A DNA stretch of 64,000 bases from Yinghuangia sp035454725. GTDB lineage: Bacteria > Actinomycetota > Actinomycetes > Streptomycetales > Streptomycetaceae. Location: assembly GCF_051388935.1 (NCBI RefSeq), contig NZ_JBPKBI010000017.1, forward strand, positions 82,908-146,907, given 5' to 3'. Below, piece after piece: positions 8,508-17,246 of the stretch (position 1 is the first letter of the stretch; each line of letters starts with the position of its first letter). Below the pieces are notes generated by a model. That model saw only the letters and a list, made by a program, of their open reading frames with translations. It was not told the origin of the DNA and searched no databases. The translations under genes were made by a program, and so were the position numbers.

Positions 8508-8932
8508 CGGTGTGCACTCCCCTTGATCTCGGCGACGTCGGCCTTTACGTTCTCGATCGTTTGTTCGGGTGCAAGTGGCGCGGCGCGGTGGACCTGCTGC
8601 TTCCCCATCAGGGCCATCACCCCGGCGATCACGCCGAGGCCCGCGGTGACGATGAGCGCCGCCGCCCAGACCGGCAGCGGCACCGCCAGCGCCGCGATCG
8701 TGGTGGCCACCAGAGCCTGCAGCATCAGGAAACCGACCACCCCGGCGCCGCCGAAAAGGCCGCCGCCCTTGCCGTAGCGCTTGCCCTTCTCCTTCATCTC
8801 CGCCTGCGCCAAGCGGATTTCCCCGCGTACCAGCTCCGTGAGCTGCTGCGACGCCTGCTGCACCAACGCGCCCACCGGCTCCTGACCGCGCGCCGGGCGC
8901 TCGGTAGTGGTGTAGTGCTGCGTGCTCGACAC
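8504..8932 (-). CDS. actinobacterial holin-X (phage holin superfamily III-like) membrane protein
   Basis: About 142 residues: an N-terminal amphipathic helix (EPVGALVQQASQQLTELVRG, then EIRLAQAEMKEKGKRYGKG) and two membrane helices (VGFLMLQALVATTIAALAV and WAAALIVTAGLGVIAGVMAL). This is the layout of actinobacterial holin-X. The start is set at GTG 8930-8932 because GGGAGGTG ends six bases upstream. A GTG three codons earlier overlaps that site and is less likely. Despite the name, these are chromosomal membrane proteins paired with DUF3618, not evidence of a prophage here. Confidence 0.88.
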   Translation of the reverse strand: MSSTQHYTTTERPARGQEPVGALVQQASQQLTELVRGEIRLAQAEMKEKGKRYGKGGGLFGGAGVVGFLMLQALVATTIAALAVPLPVWAAALIVTAGLGVIAGVMALMGKQQVHRAAPLAPEQTIENVKADVAEIKGSAHR

Positions 8933-9269
8933 GGCGATCACCTCCCGTCTGCGTCGTTCCCGCTCGCCGGACCGCCCTGTCGCGTCCGGCCGTCTGTTGG
9001 TGGCGATTACCCCGAACAGCCGAGTTCGGTCACGTCTTCTCCGGACTTGTGCTCGTTGGGGCGTCCGTGGCAGCTCAGGCGGTTGCGTTCGGAAGCAGCA
9101 AGTGCGGGTCGCGGCCGTCGAGCCCGTCGGTGCGGTATCACCAGGCGAGCGGGCCGGGGGGTCCTTGGTCGAGCAGGACAGACGAAGGAGTCACGCCGCG
9201 TTTCCGCCGACCCGGATGGCACCGGTCCAGGTCGACCGCGCGTCGCGGTGCAGCAGGGCGATGCCCGGG
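8933..9269. other. intergenic region, no gene seen
   Basis: Spacer between the holin-X start and the end of the methyltransferase. Overlapping frames on both strands are Arg/Pro-rich and share no recognisable motif. It must hold the promoter of the holin-X/DUF3618 pair. Confidence 0.4.
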
Positions 9270-10031
9270 TTACGGCCTTCTCGCCACCACCAGATCCACC
9301 ATGTAGGTCTCTTCGACCATCCCGTCCGGGAACAGTTCGCACAGCACCGTCCGCTCCCGGGCCAGGAATTCCGCCGTCTTGTCCTTGCCCAGGACGAGGA
9401 ACGCCGACCAACTGGTGACATTGGCGAGGTGGGTGTCGACGGGAACAGTGCGGCTCCAGGTCAATTGTCGCCGGGTGAAGGGGAGTTCGCCCAGGGCCGC
9501 GAGGCGGTCGGCCTGGATGTCGTCGGGACGCCTGCGGTCCGCGGGGTCAACCCCGCAAGCCTGCGCGACGCGGTCGGCCTGGGCCAGAGCCCACGGCGGG
9601 TCGGCGCAGCCGGTGTTCCACCACAGGGCCAGCACGCCGCCGGGGCGCAGCACCCGCAGTGCCTCGGGCACGGAACGCTTGGTGTCCGTCCAGTGCCAGG
9701 ACTGTGCGTACGTCAACAGGTCGCACGACGACGTCGCGAGTGGCAGCGCGTTGCCGTCACCTCGGACGATCGGCACGTTCGGCAGCGCCCGGCGAAACTC
9801 CGCAGCCATCCCCTCGCCGGGCTCCACGGCGATCACTTCGGCGCCGCGCTCGCGCAGCAGCGCGGTGGCGATGCCGGTGCCTGCGCCGATGTCGGCCACG
9901 CGAGCACCCCTCAGCGGGCGCCCGCCGACCTCTTCCACGGCGTCCAGGACGGAGGGCGGGTACGAGGGCCGGTTCGCGGCGTACTGGGCGGCGGCCATGT
10001 TGAAGGAGTGGGCACGTGAGGCGGAGACCAT
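9270..10031 (-). CDS. class I SAM-dependent methyltransferase
   Basis: 253 residues from ATG 10029-10031. SAM-binding motif I VADIGAGTGIATALL, acidic motif II VIAVEPGEG, motif III with IVRGDGNALPLAT, then the family stretch YAQSWHWTDTKRSVPEALRV and LRPGGVLALWWN. The AQSWHW pattern with a preceding ANRPSYPPSVLDAVEE segment puts it with the Methyltransf_11 small-molecule methyltransferases that actinomycetes carry in many copies. The acceptor is unknown. It is divergent from the CGNR gene. Confidence 0.92.
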   Translation of the reverse strand: MVSASRAHSFNMAAAQYAANRPSYPPSVLDAVEEVGGRPLRGARVADIGAGTGIATALLRERGAEVIAVEPGEGMAAEFRRALPNVPIVRGDGNALPLATSSCDLLTYAQSWHWTDTKRSVPEALRVLRPGGVLALWWNTGCADPPWALAQADRVAQACGVDPADRRRPDDIQADRLAALGELPFTRRQLTWSRTVPVDTHLANVTSWSAFLVLGKDKTAEFLARERTVLCELFPDGMVEETYMVDLVVARRP

Positions 10032-10229
10032 GCCCTCATCCTCGCGCGCAGACCCTGGCAGCCGGAAGGGCCGTCCAGGCAAGGACGACAGGGGCCACAC
10101 GCCGACGACCTGAGGCCCCGGGCCACCGTCGAAGCGTTCGACCGGCGGCGATGCTCCTGCTCCTCGCCGGGGCCTCCGTCGGCCGCGCGCCCGTGCCGAC
10201 CCGCAGTCAGGTAAGGCTTGAAATTCTGC

Positions 10230-10243
10230 TATAAACATTACCG
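10230..10243 (+). promoter_or_regulatory. -10 element of a probable leaderless promoter
   Basis: TATAAA at 10230-10235 in an AT-rich patch, with the GTG start of the CGNR gene eight bases further. There is no Shine-Dalgarno-like sequence before that GTG. The spacing puts transcription start at or next to the start codon, as in leaderless actinobacterial mRNAs. No good -35 box is visible. Confidence 0.5.
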
Positions 10244-10815
10244 TGAAGATTCCGCTCGACGACTACGCTTGGGGCGTGGCGGTGGCGAATGACCTGATCG
10301 CCACCTCGCCCACAGTGCGCGCCGGCACGGACGCGCTGCCCGACCCGGTCACGCTGTCGGACTTCCTCACCGCGCACAGGCTGCAGCGTGACGAACCGCC
10401 GACCGACGCGGACGTGTACCACGTGCATCTTCTGCGCCGCGAGGTAAGGGGGATCATCGAGACCGAGACCGCCGAACAAGCCGTCGCAGGGGCGACCGTA
10501 TTGCTGCGCCGCGCCGGGCTGGCCCCGACCCTGGAACGGCACGACAAGAGCCGTTGGCAGTGGCTGCTGCCCACCGCACCGGGAGCCACTCTCGCCGACG
10601 AGATCGCCGCGGTCGTCGCCGTCGGCATCCTCGGGGTCGTCCGAACGCTGGGAAGCGAACGGTTTCGTCCCTGCGAAGCACCCGACTGCCGCGGGGTGTT
10701 CGTCGACATCAGCCGAGGCGGGCGGCGGCGCTACTGCATGCCCGACCTGTGCGGCAACCGCGTCAACGTCGCCAACCACCGTGCACGCAAACGTGAAGGG
10801 ATCGCGATCCGTTGA
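10243..10815 (+). CDS. CGNR zinc-finger transcriptional regulator
   Basis: 190 residues. An N-terminal helical ABATE-like ligand domain (DYAWGVAVANDLIATSP, then DALPDPVTLSDFL) leads to the C-terminal CGNR treble-clef zinc finger: FRPCEAPDCRGVFVDISRGG, then RRYCMPDLCGNRVNVANHRA. The Cys pairs C-x4-C and C-x3-CGNR are intact. Such proteins are stand-alone DNA-binding regulators. It is followed, with a four-base overlap, by the phosphatase-like gene, so both are one transcript. Confidence 0.92.
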   Translation: MKIPLDDYAWGVAVANDLIATSPTVRAGTDALPDPVTLSDFLTAHRLQRDEPPTDADVYHVHLLRREVRGIIETETAEQAVAGATVLLRRAGLAPTLERHDKSRWQWLLPTAPGATLADEIAAVVAVGILGVVRTLGSERFRPCEAPDCRGVFVDISRGGRRRYCMPDLCGNRVNVANHRARKREGIAIR

Positions 10816-11267
10816 ACACTCCGACATTGCACGGGGCCATCGAGCTGCCCGACGGCACCCGCGTCCGCGGCCGCGGCCTGCGCCGTCCTCTGCCTGACGG
10901 GCCCGCACCCGAGATCGGCCTCTACCTCGGGTCCGATCGGCTGCGCCGCCGCCACGAGGCCGCGATGACCTGGCCCCACACCTGGATCGACTGGCCCGAC
11001 TTCCTGCTGCCCCGCGACCGCGACGAGGCGGTCCGACAGATCCACCGCACACACCAACAGATGAGGTCCGGCGCCTCGGCCGAAGTCGCGTGCGGCGGCG
11101 GTATCGGCCGCACGGGCACTGTCATCGCCTGCCTGGCCGTACTGTCCGGTGTCGACCCCTCCGACGCTGTCGCCTGGACACGCGCACACCACCACCCGAA
11201 AGCCGTCGAAACGCCCTGGCAACGCCGCTGGGTGGCCCGCTTTCCCCAGACTGCCCCCGAGCGCTGA
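10812..11267 (+). CDS. protein-tyrosine-phosphatase-like protein
   Basis: 151 residues. The active-site loop reads VACGGGIGRTGTVIACLAVL, i.e. the C-x5-R-T signature (C-GGGIG-R-T) of Cys-dependent phosphatases in the dual-specificity style. The start is the TTG at 10812 that overlaps the TGA of the CGNR gene (TTGA), implying translational coupling. No other start fits the full domain. An upstream PDFLLPRDRDEAVRQIHRTH segment matches the helix before the P-loop, where an Asp general acid would be expected. Activity on protein substrates is inferred. Confidence 0.8.
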   Translation: MNTPTLHGAIELPDGTRVRGRGLRRPLPDGPAPEIGLYLGSDRLRRRHEAAMTWPHTWIDWPDFLLPRDRDEAVRQIHRTHQQMRSGASAEVACGGGIGRTGTVIACLAVLSGVDPSDAVAWTRAHHHPKAVETPWQRRWVARFPQTAPER

Positions 11268-11552
11268 GCGGGGCCACGGCATCTCGCGCAACTGCACGAG
11301 CCGACACCGCCAAGTCGCCGGCGACTCGCGACGGACCACCTTCGCACACAGGCGCCAACCACAACAGCGCCGGCTTCGGCCACCTCCTGGTCCGGGACGC
11401 GGCCCCCGCACCCCCGACTGCGGCCCTACTGATCCCGATCGCATCGTCGTGCCGGCCGGACGCGCCGACCGCAGCCGCGCAACCGTTGGCCCTCGCCAAG
11501 TAACGCCCACCACTTGGTTTCTGACGTCGTGTCATGCGCCATACTTCGGCGC

Positions 11553-12818
11553 ATGCCGGAACATGAGCCATTGCCCGAGGACGCGATACCCGTCGACGCA
11601 CGCCCGTGGTGTGCCGCCGATGCCGCAGCGTGGGAGGCCGCCGCGACGCGCCGGTGGCGAGCGCGCAAGGCGCAACTGCGCGTGTCGCGGGCGCAGGCCG
11701 GCGACGGGTGTACGCGGGTGCCCGAGTCGGTCGGGCGTCCGCGCGGAGTGTGGCGCGGGATTGCGACCGGGGTGGGCACAGCAGGGGCCGTCGCGGCGGT
11801 GATGGCTGGGGTGTGCCTCGGGATCTCGGAGACGCGCGACCCCGCGCCGCGGCAAGGGGACGTTGTGACACGGCAGTTGGACATAGGTCCGGCACCCGAA
11901 CCCGATGGCTCGGTCGCGATGATATCCGTTATGGAGGTGGGCTCCGAGATCCTGGATTCCTGGGTGGTCGAACGCGACGGACGGAACTACTACGCCTACA
12001 AGGCGCGCATCGTCGACGGAAGGCTCGGGCCGGATGTGGTGGTGTGGACTTTCCGCGTGGCCGCGGGTGTGGCGCTGCTCGCCGGGATCCTGGCGCTGCT
12101 GCGCGGCGGGACGTGGTGGCGCGAGGCAACCCGCCTGCACAGCAAAGAGGTTGCCGCACGCTCGGTCCTGGTACGCGCGCATCGTCCCGGCCTGGTGGCC
12201 GTGTACCCGGCCGACGACACGTTCGGGCGACTGCCGATGTTCCTGTGCCGTGTGCCGTTCCTGCCCCGCGACGGGGACCGCCTGAGCGAGGCGGTGCTGT
12301 ACGGAGACCTGCGGGCGGGAGCCGCCGTCGCGCTCACCGTTCCCGACACGGCGCGGGGCGCACGCACCGAGATCTCGGCGTCCGCGCTGCACCCGATCCG
12401 TCCGTCACGCCGTGCGCCGTACCGCCCGCGCGGCACGGAGATCACCGCCGAGCAGATGACGCCCCGCCGCGCGCCCGTGGTGTGGACGTGGCCGCCGCGA
12501 TGGACCGTGGCGGCCGATCGCGACGGGATCCACCTCGGCGGCCCGGTCCGCCGGCGCCACGTGCCATGGGACGACGTCGCGTCCGTGACGTACCAACGCG
12601 GCACGCTGGTCGTCACGACCCGCTCCGGGCGCCGCATTCGCGTGGTCGCATGCCACCCCGAACTCGCCCACTCCGCAGCGGTTTTGGACGCCATGCGGAA
12701 ACACCCCGCGCTACGCCCCGCCGACACCGACACCCCGCCCCCGACCCTCCCGCTGCTCCTGCTCACAGCCGGCGCCGCAGCCGTCACCGCGCTGGTGTTC
12801 CTCCTGCGGGAGCTGTGA
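11553..12818 (+). CDS. three-helix membrane protein with PH-like C-terminal domain
   Basis: 421 residues from ATG 11553. Hydrophobic segments at about residues 65-85 (GIATGVGTAGAVAAVMAGVC), 165-190 (FRVAAGVALLAGILALL) and the extreme C-terminus (TLPLLLLTAGAAAVTALVFL). Between the second and third lies a soluble region with an RHVPWDDVASVTYQRGTLVV stretch and RRIRVVACHPELAHS, which resembles bacterial PH domains of actinomycete membrane proteins. Family assignment is tentative and function unknown. It is flanked by spacer and ends convergent with the next gene. Confidence 0.65.
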   Translation: MPEHEPLPEDAIPVDARPWCAADAAAWEAAATRRWRARKAQLRVSRAQAGDGCTRVPESVGRPRGVWRGIATGVGTAGAVAAVMAGVCLGISETRDPAPRQGDVVTRQLDIGPAPEPDGSVAMISVMEVGSEILDSWVVERDGRNYYAYKARIVDGRLGPDVVVWTFRVAAGVALLAGILALLRGGTWWREATRLHSKEVAARSVLVRAHRPGLVAVYPADDTFGRLPMFLCRVPFLPRDGDRLSEAVLYGDLRAGAAVALTVPDTARGARTEISASALHPIRPSRRAPYRPRGTEITAEQMTPRRAPVVWTWPPRWTVAADRDGIHLGGPVRRRHVPWDDVASVTYQRGTLVVTTRSGRRIRVVACHPELAHSAAVLDAMRKHPALRPADTDTPPPTLPLLLLTAGAAAVTALVFLLREL

Positions 12819-12972
12819 CCTGGCTGACCGCGGATACGACGCCCCCCCACAGCTCGGAGGGCCCCTCAACGAGCACCATGCAGCCCGCGTCGAAGCGAAC
12901 GCTGCGGGCTGCCGCACGGCGCTTCCTGTAAGCGACGGTGTCCGCAAGGAAACGTCTCCAACGGCTGCTGGT

Positions 12973-13698
12973 TCACCGGGCGTTCGTCGCGGACACGAGG
13001 AGGAAGGGGCTGGTGCGATCCGCGTATTCTTCTGCGGGCCAGCCCCAACGGGCGAGTTCGCTCGCGCAGGCGGCGAGCTGCTGACGCCGGTCAGCGCGGG
13101 AGACGCCGGGCGGTGCCTGCCAGTCGACGCGGACCTCGCCGGCCCGGTCGCCGGGGCTGACGCGGTAGCCGGGGCGTACGGGACGACCGGACGCGTCGCG
13201 GGCAGACGCGGGCAACCCGGCGGCTTCGAGTACGAGCGCCACGGCCTGGACCGGACGGGCCCGCTCCCAGGCGGCGGGAATGGTCAACCCGGTTCCGGAC
13301 ACGCGTCGGACCTCCAGCAGGCCGGCCCACGCGCGGGCGACCTCCTCCGCCCGCCGTGCGGCACGACGTCCGTCCGCCGTCCCGGCGGTAGCCGGCTCGT
13401 CCCCGGTCGCAGCAGTGAACTGCTCGGCCCGGCCGGACAGTTCGTCGGCCGACACGGCCGCGGAAGTCACCGGCGGATGGTGCGTGCTCGCCTCTAGGTC
13501 CTGCCGGACCCGCCGACCGGCAGCAGTCAGATACACCGCCCCGATCCTGCCGGACGCGACGGCGAGCTCCTTGCGCCGCAGCGCCGCCAGCGTGGCCGCG
13601 TTCGCCTTCACTTCGCCGGTCACCGGGTCGGCACTGCTGATCGCGCGTCGCTGCGCGTCCGACAGTCCGGCGGGACCGCGGCCGTGCACGCTATCCAC
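12973..13698 (-). CDS. conserved hypothetical protein with winged-helix-like N-terminus
   Basis: 241 residues from a GTG at 13696-13698. The first 75 residues (DAQRRAISSADPVTGEVKAN, ATLAALRRKELA, then GAVYLTAAGRRVRQDLE) have the helix-helix-wing spacing of a winged helix domain. The rest is Ala/Arg-rich with YRVSPGDRAGEVRVDWQAPP and a C-terminal LARWGWPAEEYADRTSPFLL, a pattern seen in streptomycete hypothetical proteins. No enzymatic motif was found. It may be DNA-binding by inference. It is an isolated gene. Confidence 0.7.
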   Translation of the reverse strand: MDSVHGRGPAGLSDAQRRAISSADPVTGEVKANAATLAALRRKELAVASGRIGAVYLTAAGRRVRQDLEASTHHPPVTSAAVSADELSGRAEQFTAATGDEPATAGTADGRRAARRAEEVARAWAGLLEVRRVSGTGLTIPAAWERARPVQAVALVLEAAGLPASARDASGRPVRPGYRVSPGDRAGEVRVDWQAPPGVSRADRRQQLAACASELARWGWPAEEYADRTSPFLLVSATNAR

Positions 13699-14296
13699 TG
13701 GGCGTCACGCTCCCTGTCGTGTCGGGGTCCGAACGGCTGCCCGGCGTGGCCCCTGTCACATCGCCGCGCACCGGCTGGGCAAGGCCGCCGGGAAGACGCT
13801 TCCCTAGGATAACGCTCCGTCACATTCGCTTCCCTGAACGGCTTTTCGTGCGTGCGGCGAGTTCGATGGGTGTGCGCGTCGTCCATCATGCCGAGCGCAA
13901 CCATCAAGTTCGGGTCCGGCTCCTTCGCGTGGCGAGCGCGTCGTCAAGCGGTCGCTGGTTCGGGTGAACTGCGTTCTGTGCTTCCTCCCCGCCGTCCCCA
14001 TGTGTGTCCGGTTTAGCTACCGGCGCATAGGCCTTCGGCCGCCCCGGGCAGCCCTGGCGCTCGGGTCTCGGGTAAGCCGTCCGGCCGCACACAGGGGGTC
14101 CCGCCGGGTCGGCCTGTGGCCGGTTCCCGTGCGCCACGGCTCCGTACGTACCGGGGACTGCCGTACGCCGGAGCGCGAGCTGCTCGCGTTTCCCGGCTGA
14201 ACACGGGGGACGTCCAGTTGATGTGCCTTAGGTTGTCCGACCGAATCACCGTGACGCAAACAGCCGTCTTCGGGCAACCCGACAGGAGGCGACTCG
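13699..14296. other. 600-bp spacer without recognisable gene
   Basis: All six frames read as low-complexity Arg/Pro/Gly text. It contains several short GC-rich dyads but none with a terminator-like arrangement. It should hold promoters for the hypothetical gene (leftward) and the GNAT gene (rightward). Confidence 0.4.
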
Positions 14297-15082
14297 ATGC
14301 CGCCGAACGACTTGGTCATCCGCGAACTCCACGAACTCCACGAATTCGCCGATGTGTACGCCCTCTTCGACCGGGTCTGGCAGCCCGAGCCCGGCGAGGC
14401 GCCCGTCATCGTCGAACAGATGCACGCGTTGGCACACACGGGCAACTATGTCGTCGGTGCCTATCAGGACGGCAGGATGGTCGGCGCGTCTGTGGCGTTC
14501 CTGGGGATGCCGATCGGTGAGGTGCTGCACTCCCACGTCACCGCAACGGACGTGCGGCGCGGCGTCGGGTTCGCGCTCAAGCGGCATCAGCGAGAGTGGG
14601 CGCTCGCGCGGGGGCTGAGCCGCATCACCTGGACGTACGACCCGCTGGTCCGGCGCAACACGTACTTCAACATCGTGAAGCTCGGAGCGAGGCCGGAGGG
14701 CTACCGCGTCAACTTCTACGGGAAGATCGACGACGCGATCAACGGCGGTGACGAGACCGACCGTCTGCTGATGGACTGGCGCCTGGACGGCCCCGAGGCC
14801 ACCGCCGCCCTCGGCGAGCCGATCGCGGCGATCGCGGCGGGCGCGCCCGAAGGTGCGCAGGCGGCGCTGATCGTGGCCGGCGACACACCGGAGGTGCGGT
14901 CGACGACAGCGGACATCGTCACGGTCGACATCCCCGAGGACATCGAGACCATGCGCCTCGCAAACCCGGCGGCGGCGAAGGACTGGCGCTACGCGCTGCG
15001 CGATGTCCTCGGCGGTCTCATCGCCGGGGGAGCGAAGGTCACCGGCTTCGATCCAAAGACGGGTTACATCGTCGAGCGCTGA
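14297..15082 (+). CDS. GNAT-fold acetyltransferase (COG3375-like)
   Basis: 261 residues. An N-terminal GNAT core with NYVVGAYQDGRMVGASVAFL, LHSHVTATDVRRGVGFALK and LARGLSRITWTYDPLVRRN. The long DPLVRRNTYFNIVKLGARPE stretch, which replaces the classical acceptor loop, and the C-terminal IPEDIETMRLANPAAAKDWR segment match the predicted acetyltransferases of the COG3375 type. GGAGG sits six bases before the ATG. The substrate is unknown. A monocistronic gene ending convergent to the GH1 gene. Confidence 0.88.
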   Translation: MPPNDLVIRELHELHEFADVYALFDRVWQPEPGEAPVIVEQMHALAHTGNYVVGAYQDGRMVGASVAFLGMPIGEVLHSHVTATDVRRGVGFALKRHQREWALARGLSRITWTYDPLVRRNTYFNIVKLGARPEGYRVNFYGKIDDAINGGDETDRLLMDWRLDGPEATAALGEPIAAIAAGAPEGAQAALIVAGDTPEVRSTTADIVTVDIPEDIETMRLANPAAAKDWRYALRDVLGGLIAGGAKVTGFDPKTGYIVER

Positions 15083-15391
15083 GCGGCGGCGCAGAACCCA
15101 CCGAGGTGGTGGCCCGAACGCCGCGGCTCCGAGCACGGGCACATCAGTCGGCAGGTCCACCACCGCCTGATCCGGCACCTGCCGTCCCCTCGCTCGAACC
15201 TGCGCGGCCGCCGCCTGGAACAGCCCGCCCGCCCCCCTTCGACGCGCCTGTCGGCCCCTGACCTTCGCCGCCACTTCCCAGCAACTACTCGCGTACGGCC
15301 GCCGATTCGGGATCACGCCGTTCGGAGCATGATGACTTCCGCACGGTCACCGGTGCGCGAGGAGCTCAGCGTCGGTGACCGGCCCGGAGCT
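15083..15391. other. convergent spacer, no gene seen
   Basis: Spacer between the convergent GNAT and GH1 genes. Frames here are simply read-through noise from the neighbours' opposite strands. No convincing hairpin terminator was identified. Confidence 0.35.
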
Positions 15392-16579
15392 TCAGCCCGA
15401 CGACTCCAAGGCGCCGTTCCGGCGGGCGACGCCGCCGAGCCAGGCGAGGCTGGGCTTCGGGGTGCGGACGAACGTCTCACGGTCGAACGCGATGAGCCCG
15501 AACGTCGGGGCCCAATGGCCCCACTCGTAGTTGTCGATCGCGGACCAGTGCAGGTAGCCGCGCACGTCGACGCCGTCCTCGACGGCGGAGTAAAGGGCCT
15601 GGAGCGCCTTGGTGGTGTAGTCGATGCGGCGGTTGTCGTCGCCGGTGGCGATGCCGTTTTCGGTGACCATGAGCGGCAGGCCCCGGGTGACCTCCCACGC
15701 GTGCCGCAGTGCGATGCCGAGCGCATCCGGGCGGTAGGCCCAGCCGGTCAGGGTGTTGTCGGGGTGGTCCGGCTGCTTGACGATGCCGTCCGCGTCGACG
15801 TTCTTGCTGCTGTAGGACTGCACTCCCAGGAAGTCGTCCCCGCGTGCCGCCTCCAGGAACAAGTCCTCCCACAGCCACTGTAGTTCGGCGTGCTTCGCCT
15901 CCCCGCCCGGCAGGGCGACGAGGGACTGTTGTGCGACGGTCCAGCCCGCCTTCGCCGAGGTGCGCTCGCGGACCACCTGGACTGCGGCCTTGTGGAACTC
16001 GACCAAGCGCAGGCTGTGTTCCTCCAGGGGAGTCGGCAGTCCACCGGCGATGAGGTCCTGGCCGCCCTGCTCGGCCAGGCCCCGCATGGTCATGGACGTG
16101 GCGACCATGTTGGGCTCGTTCATGGTGCAGACCCACGTGACGCCGTCGAGGATGGTGCAGGCTTTCTCGACGTAGCGCACGAACCGGTCGAGGCCCTTGT
16201 CCGATGTCCAGCCGCCGTCCTCGGTGAACCAGTACGGGCTGCTGAAGTGGTGCAGCGTCACCACCGGTTCCACGCCAAGCTCGCGCGTCGTGTCGATCAT
16301 CCGCCGATAGTGGGCCAGTTGGGCGTTGGAGAAGAGTCCTTCCTCCGGCTCGATCCGGGCCCACTCGATGCCGAACCGGTACGCGTTCAGCCCCGCGTCC
16401 GCCAGCAGCCGCATGTCCTCCGGGTAACGGTGGTAGCTGTCACACGCGTCCCCACTGCGCTCCGGCCGTCGCGCCTCGCTCCGCCACATGTCGCTGCCGA
16501 CGTTGTTGCCCTCGGTTTGATGGGCGGACGTCGCCGCTCCCCACAGGAAGTCGTTGCGCAGGTCGGGGGTGTTGGCCAT
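15392..16579 (-). CDS. GH1 family beta-glucosidase
   Basis: 395 residues from ATG 16577-16579. GH1 (alpha/beta)8 barrel: N-terminal FLWGAATSAHQTEGNNVGSD, acid/base motif TMNEP (Glu), nucleophile motif LMVTENGIATGDDN (Glu), and C-terminal aglycone region HWSAIDNYEWGHWAPTFGLI. GH1 enzymes usually have 440-480 residues, so this is a compact member; the residues normally between TMNEP and the VTENG motif are shortened. It has no signal peptide and is likely cytoplasmic. It hydrolyses beta-linked gluco/galacto/xylosides, with the exact sugar unknown. A remnant of an alpha/beta hydrolase lies just upstream. Confidence 0.93.
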   Translation of the reverse strand: MANTPDLRNDFLWGAATSAHQTEGNNVGSDMWRSEARRPERSGDACDSYHRYPEDMRLLADAGLNAYRFGIEWARIEPEEGLFSNAQLAHYRRMIDTTRELGVEPVVTLHHFSSPYWFTEDGGWTSDKGLDRFVRYVEKACTILDGVTWVCTMNEPNMVATSMTMRGLAEQGGQDLIAGGLPTPLEEHSLRLVEFHKAAVQVVRERTSAKAGWTVAQQSLVALPGGEAKHAELQWLWEDLFLEAARGDDFLGVQSYSSKNVDADGIVKQPDHPDNTLTGWAYRPDALGIALRHAWEVTRGLPLMVTENGIATGDDNRRIDYTTKALQALYSAVEDGVDVRGYLHWSAIDNYEWGHWAPTFGLIAFDRETFVRTPKPSLAWLGGVARRNGALESSG

Positions 16580-16653
16580 CGTGTGCTCCAGTGGCAGAAG
16601 GGATGCCCGCAAGGGGCCGGACGTGGGACTTCAAAGGATTGGCGCAGCCCGGC

Positions 16654-16866
16654 TCATGCTGCGACGGGCAGGGGTACTCCTGCCTTGGCGAGTTGCGCGG
16701 CGTACGCCTCGCCGGACGCACGCAGGGGGTCCGTGTCGGAGTTGAGGATGCACACGGGCGGCTGCCCGGACACGTCGCCGTTGCCGGCGAACGCGTAGGG
16801 GTCCGGGGGGACGTCCTCGCTGCCCGCGTACAGCAGGTTCACCGTGCTCAGCTGCGGGAAGGTCGG
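16654..16866 (-). pseudogene. remnant of an alpha/beta hydrolase (esterase family)
   Basis: The reverse frame carries NLLYAGSEDVPPDPYAFAGN and PPVCILNSDTDPLRASGEAY then AAQLAKAGVP. This is the acid-loop region of alpha/beta hydrolase-3 type esterases (C-E-x-D-x-L-R-x-S-G-E-x-F in the family). A TGA at 16867-16869 stops the frame on the N-terminal side. The C-terminal side ends PVAA-stop where the His motif should follow. So only about 70 residues remain, and the Ser and His are absent. Such esterases often neighbour glycosidases. Here it is a decayed piece upstream of GH1. Confidence 0.65.
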
Positions 16867-17246
16867 TCACGGAACCTCCGGCGATCGGCGCCAACGGCAC
16901 GCGCACGGCCCACACCGATGCAAGGCGGCCGAGGCTCGCAGACCATCCCAACGGTGACGTCGTCTTCAGGCAACGAGTTGCTGCCAGTTGCCACGGATCG
17001 AAGGCCACCACGACAGCCGGAACCACCGCTGCTCGCCCAACCGGTGTGCCTTCTTCTCGTGGACGTTCCGTCGTGGGTCCTGTTGGCGTGGGCTGTCGGC
17101 CGGTCTGTCTCGTCCTGCCTCATGACGGATCCGGGCGACTCAGGGCCGACTTCGGCACGTGCCCGAGTTCGATTGCCCCCTCAAGGATGACCCCTGCGAA
17201 GGTGAGCTCGATCGAACTTGCGCCCGATGCCGACACAGTCGGGTCT
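16867..17246. other. spacer, no gene seen
   Basis: Spacer between the hydrolase remnant and the end of the SLOG-domain gene. No motif-bearing frame on either strand. The missing N-terminal part of the hydrolase remnant was not found here. Confidence 0.35.

Noticed and set aside
8504..8932. Holin-X gene as evidence for a prophage
   Set aside because: Actinobacterial holin-X proteins paired with DUF3618 are ordinary chromosomal genes, and no other phage gene is nearby.
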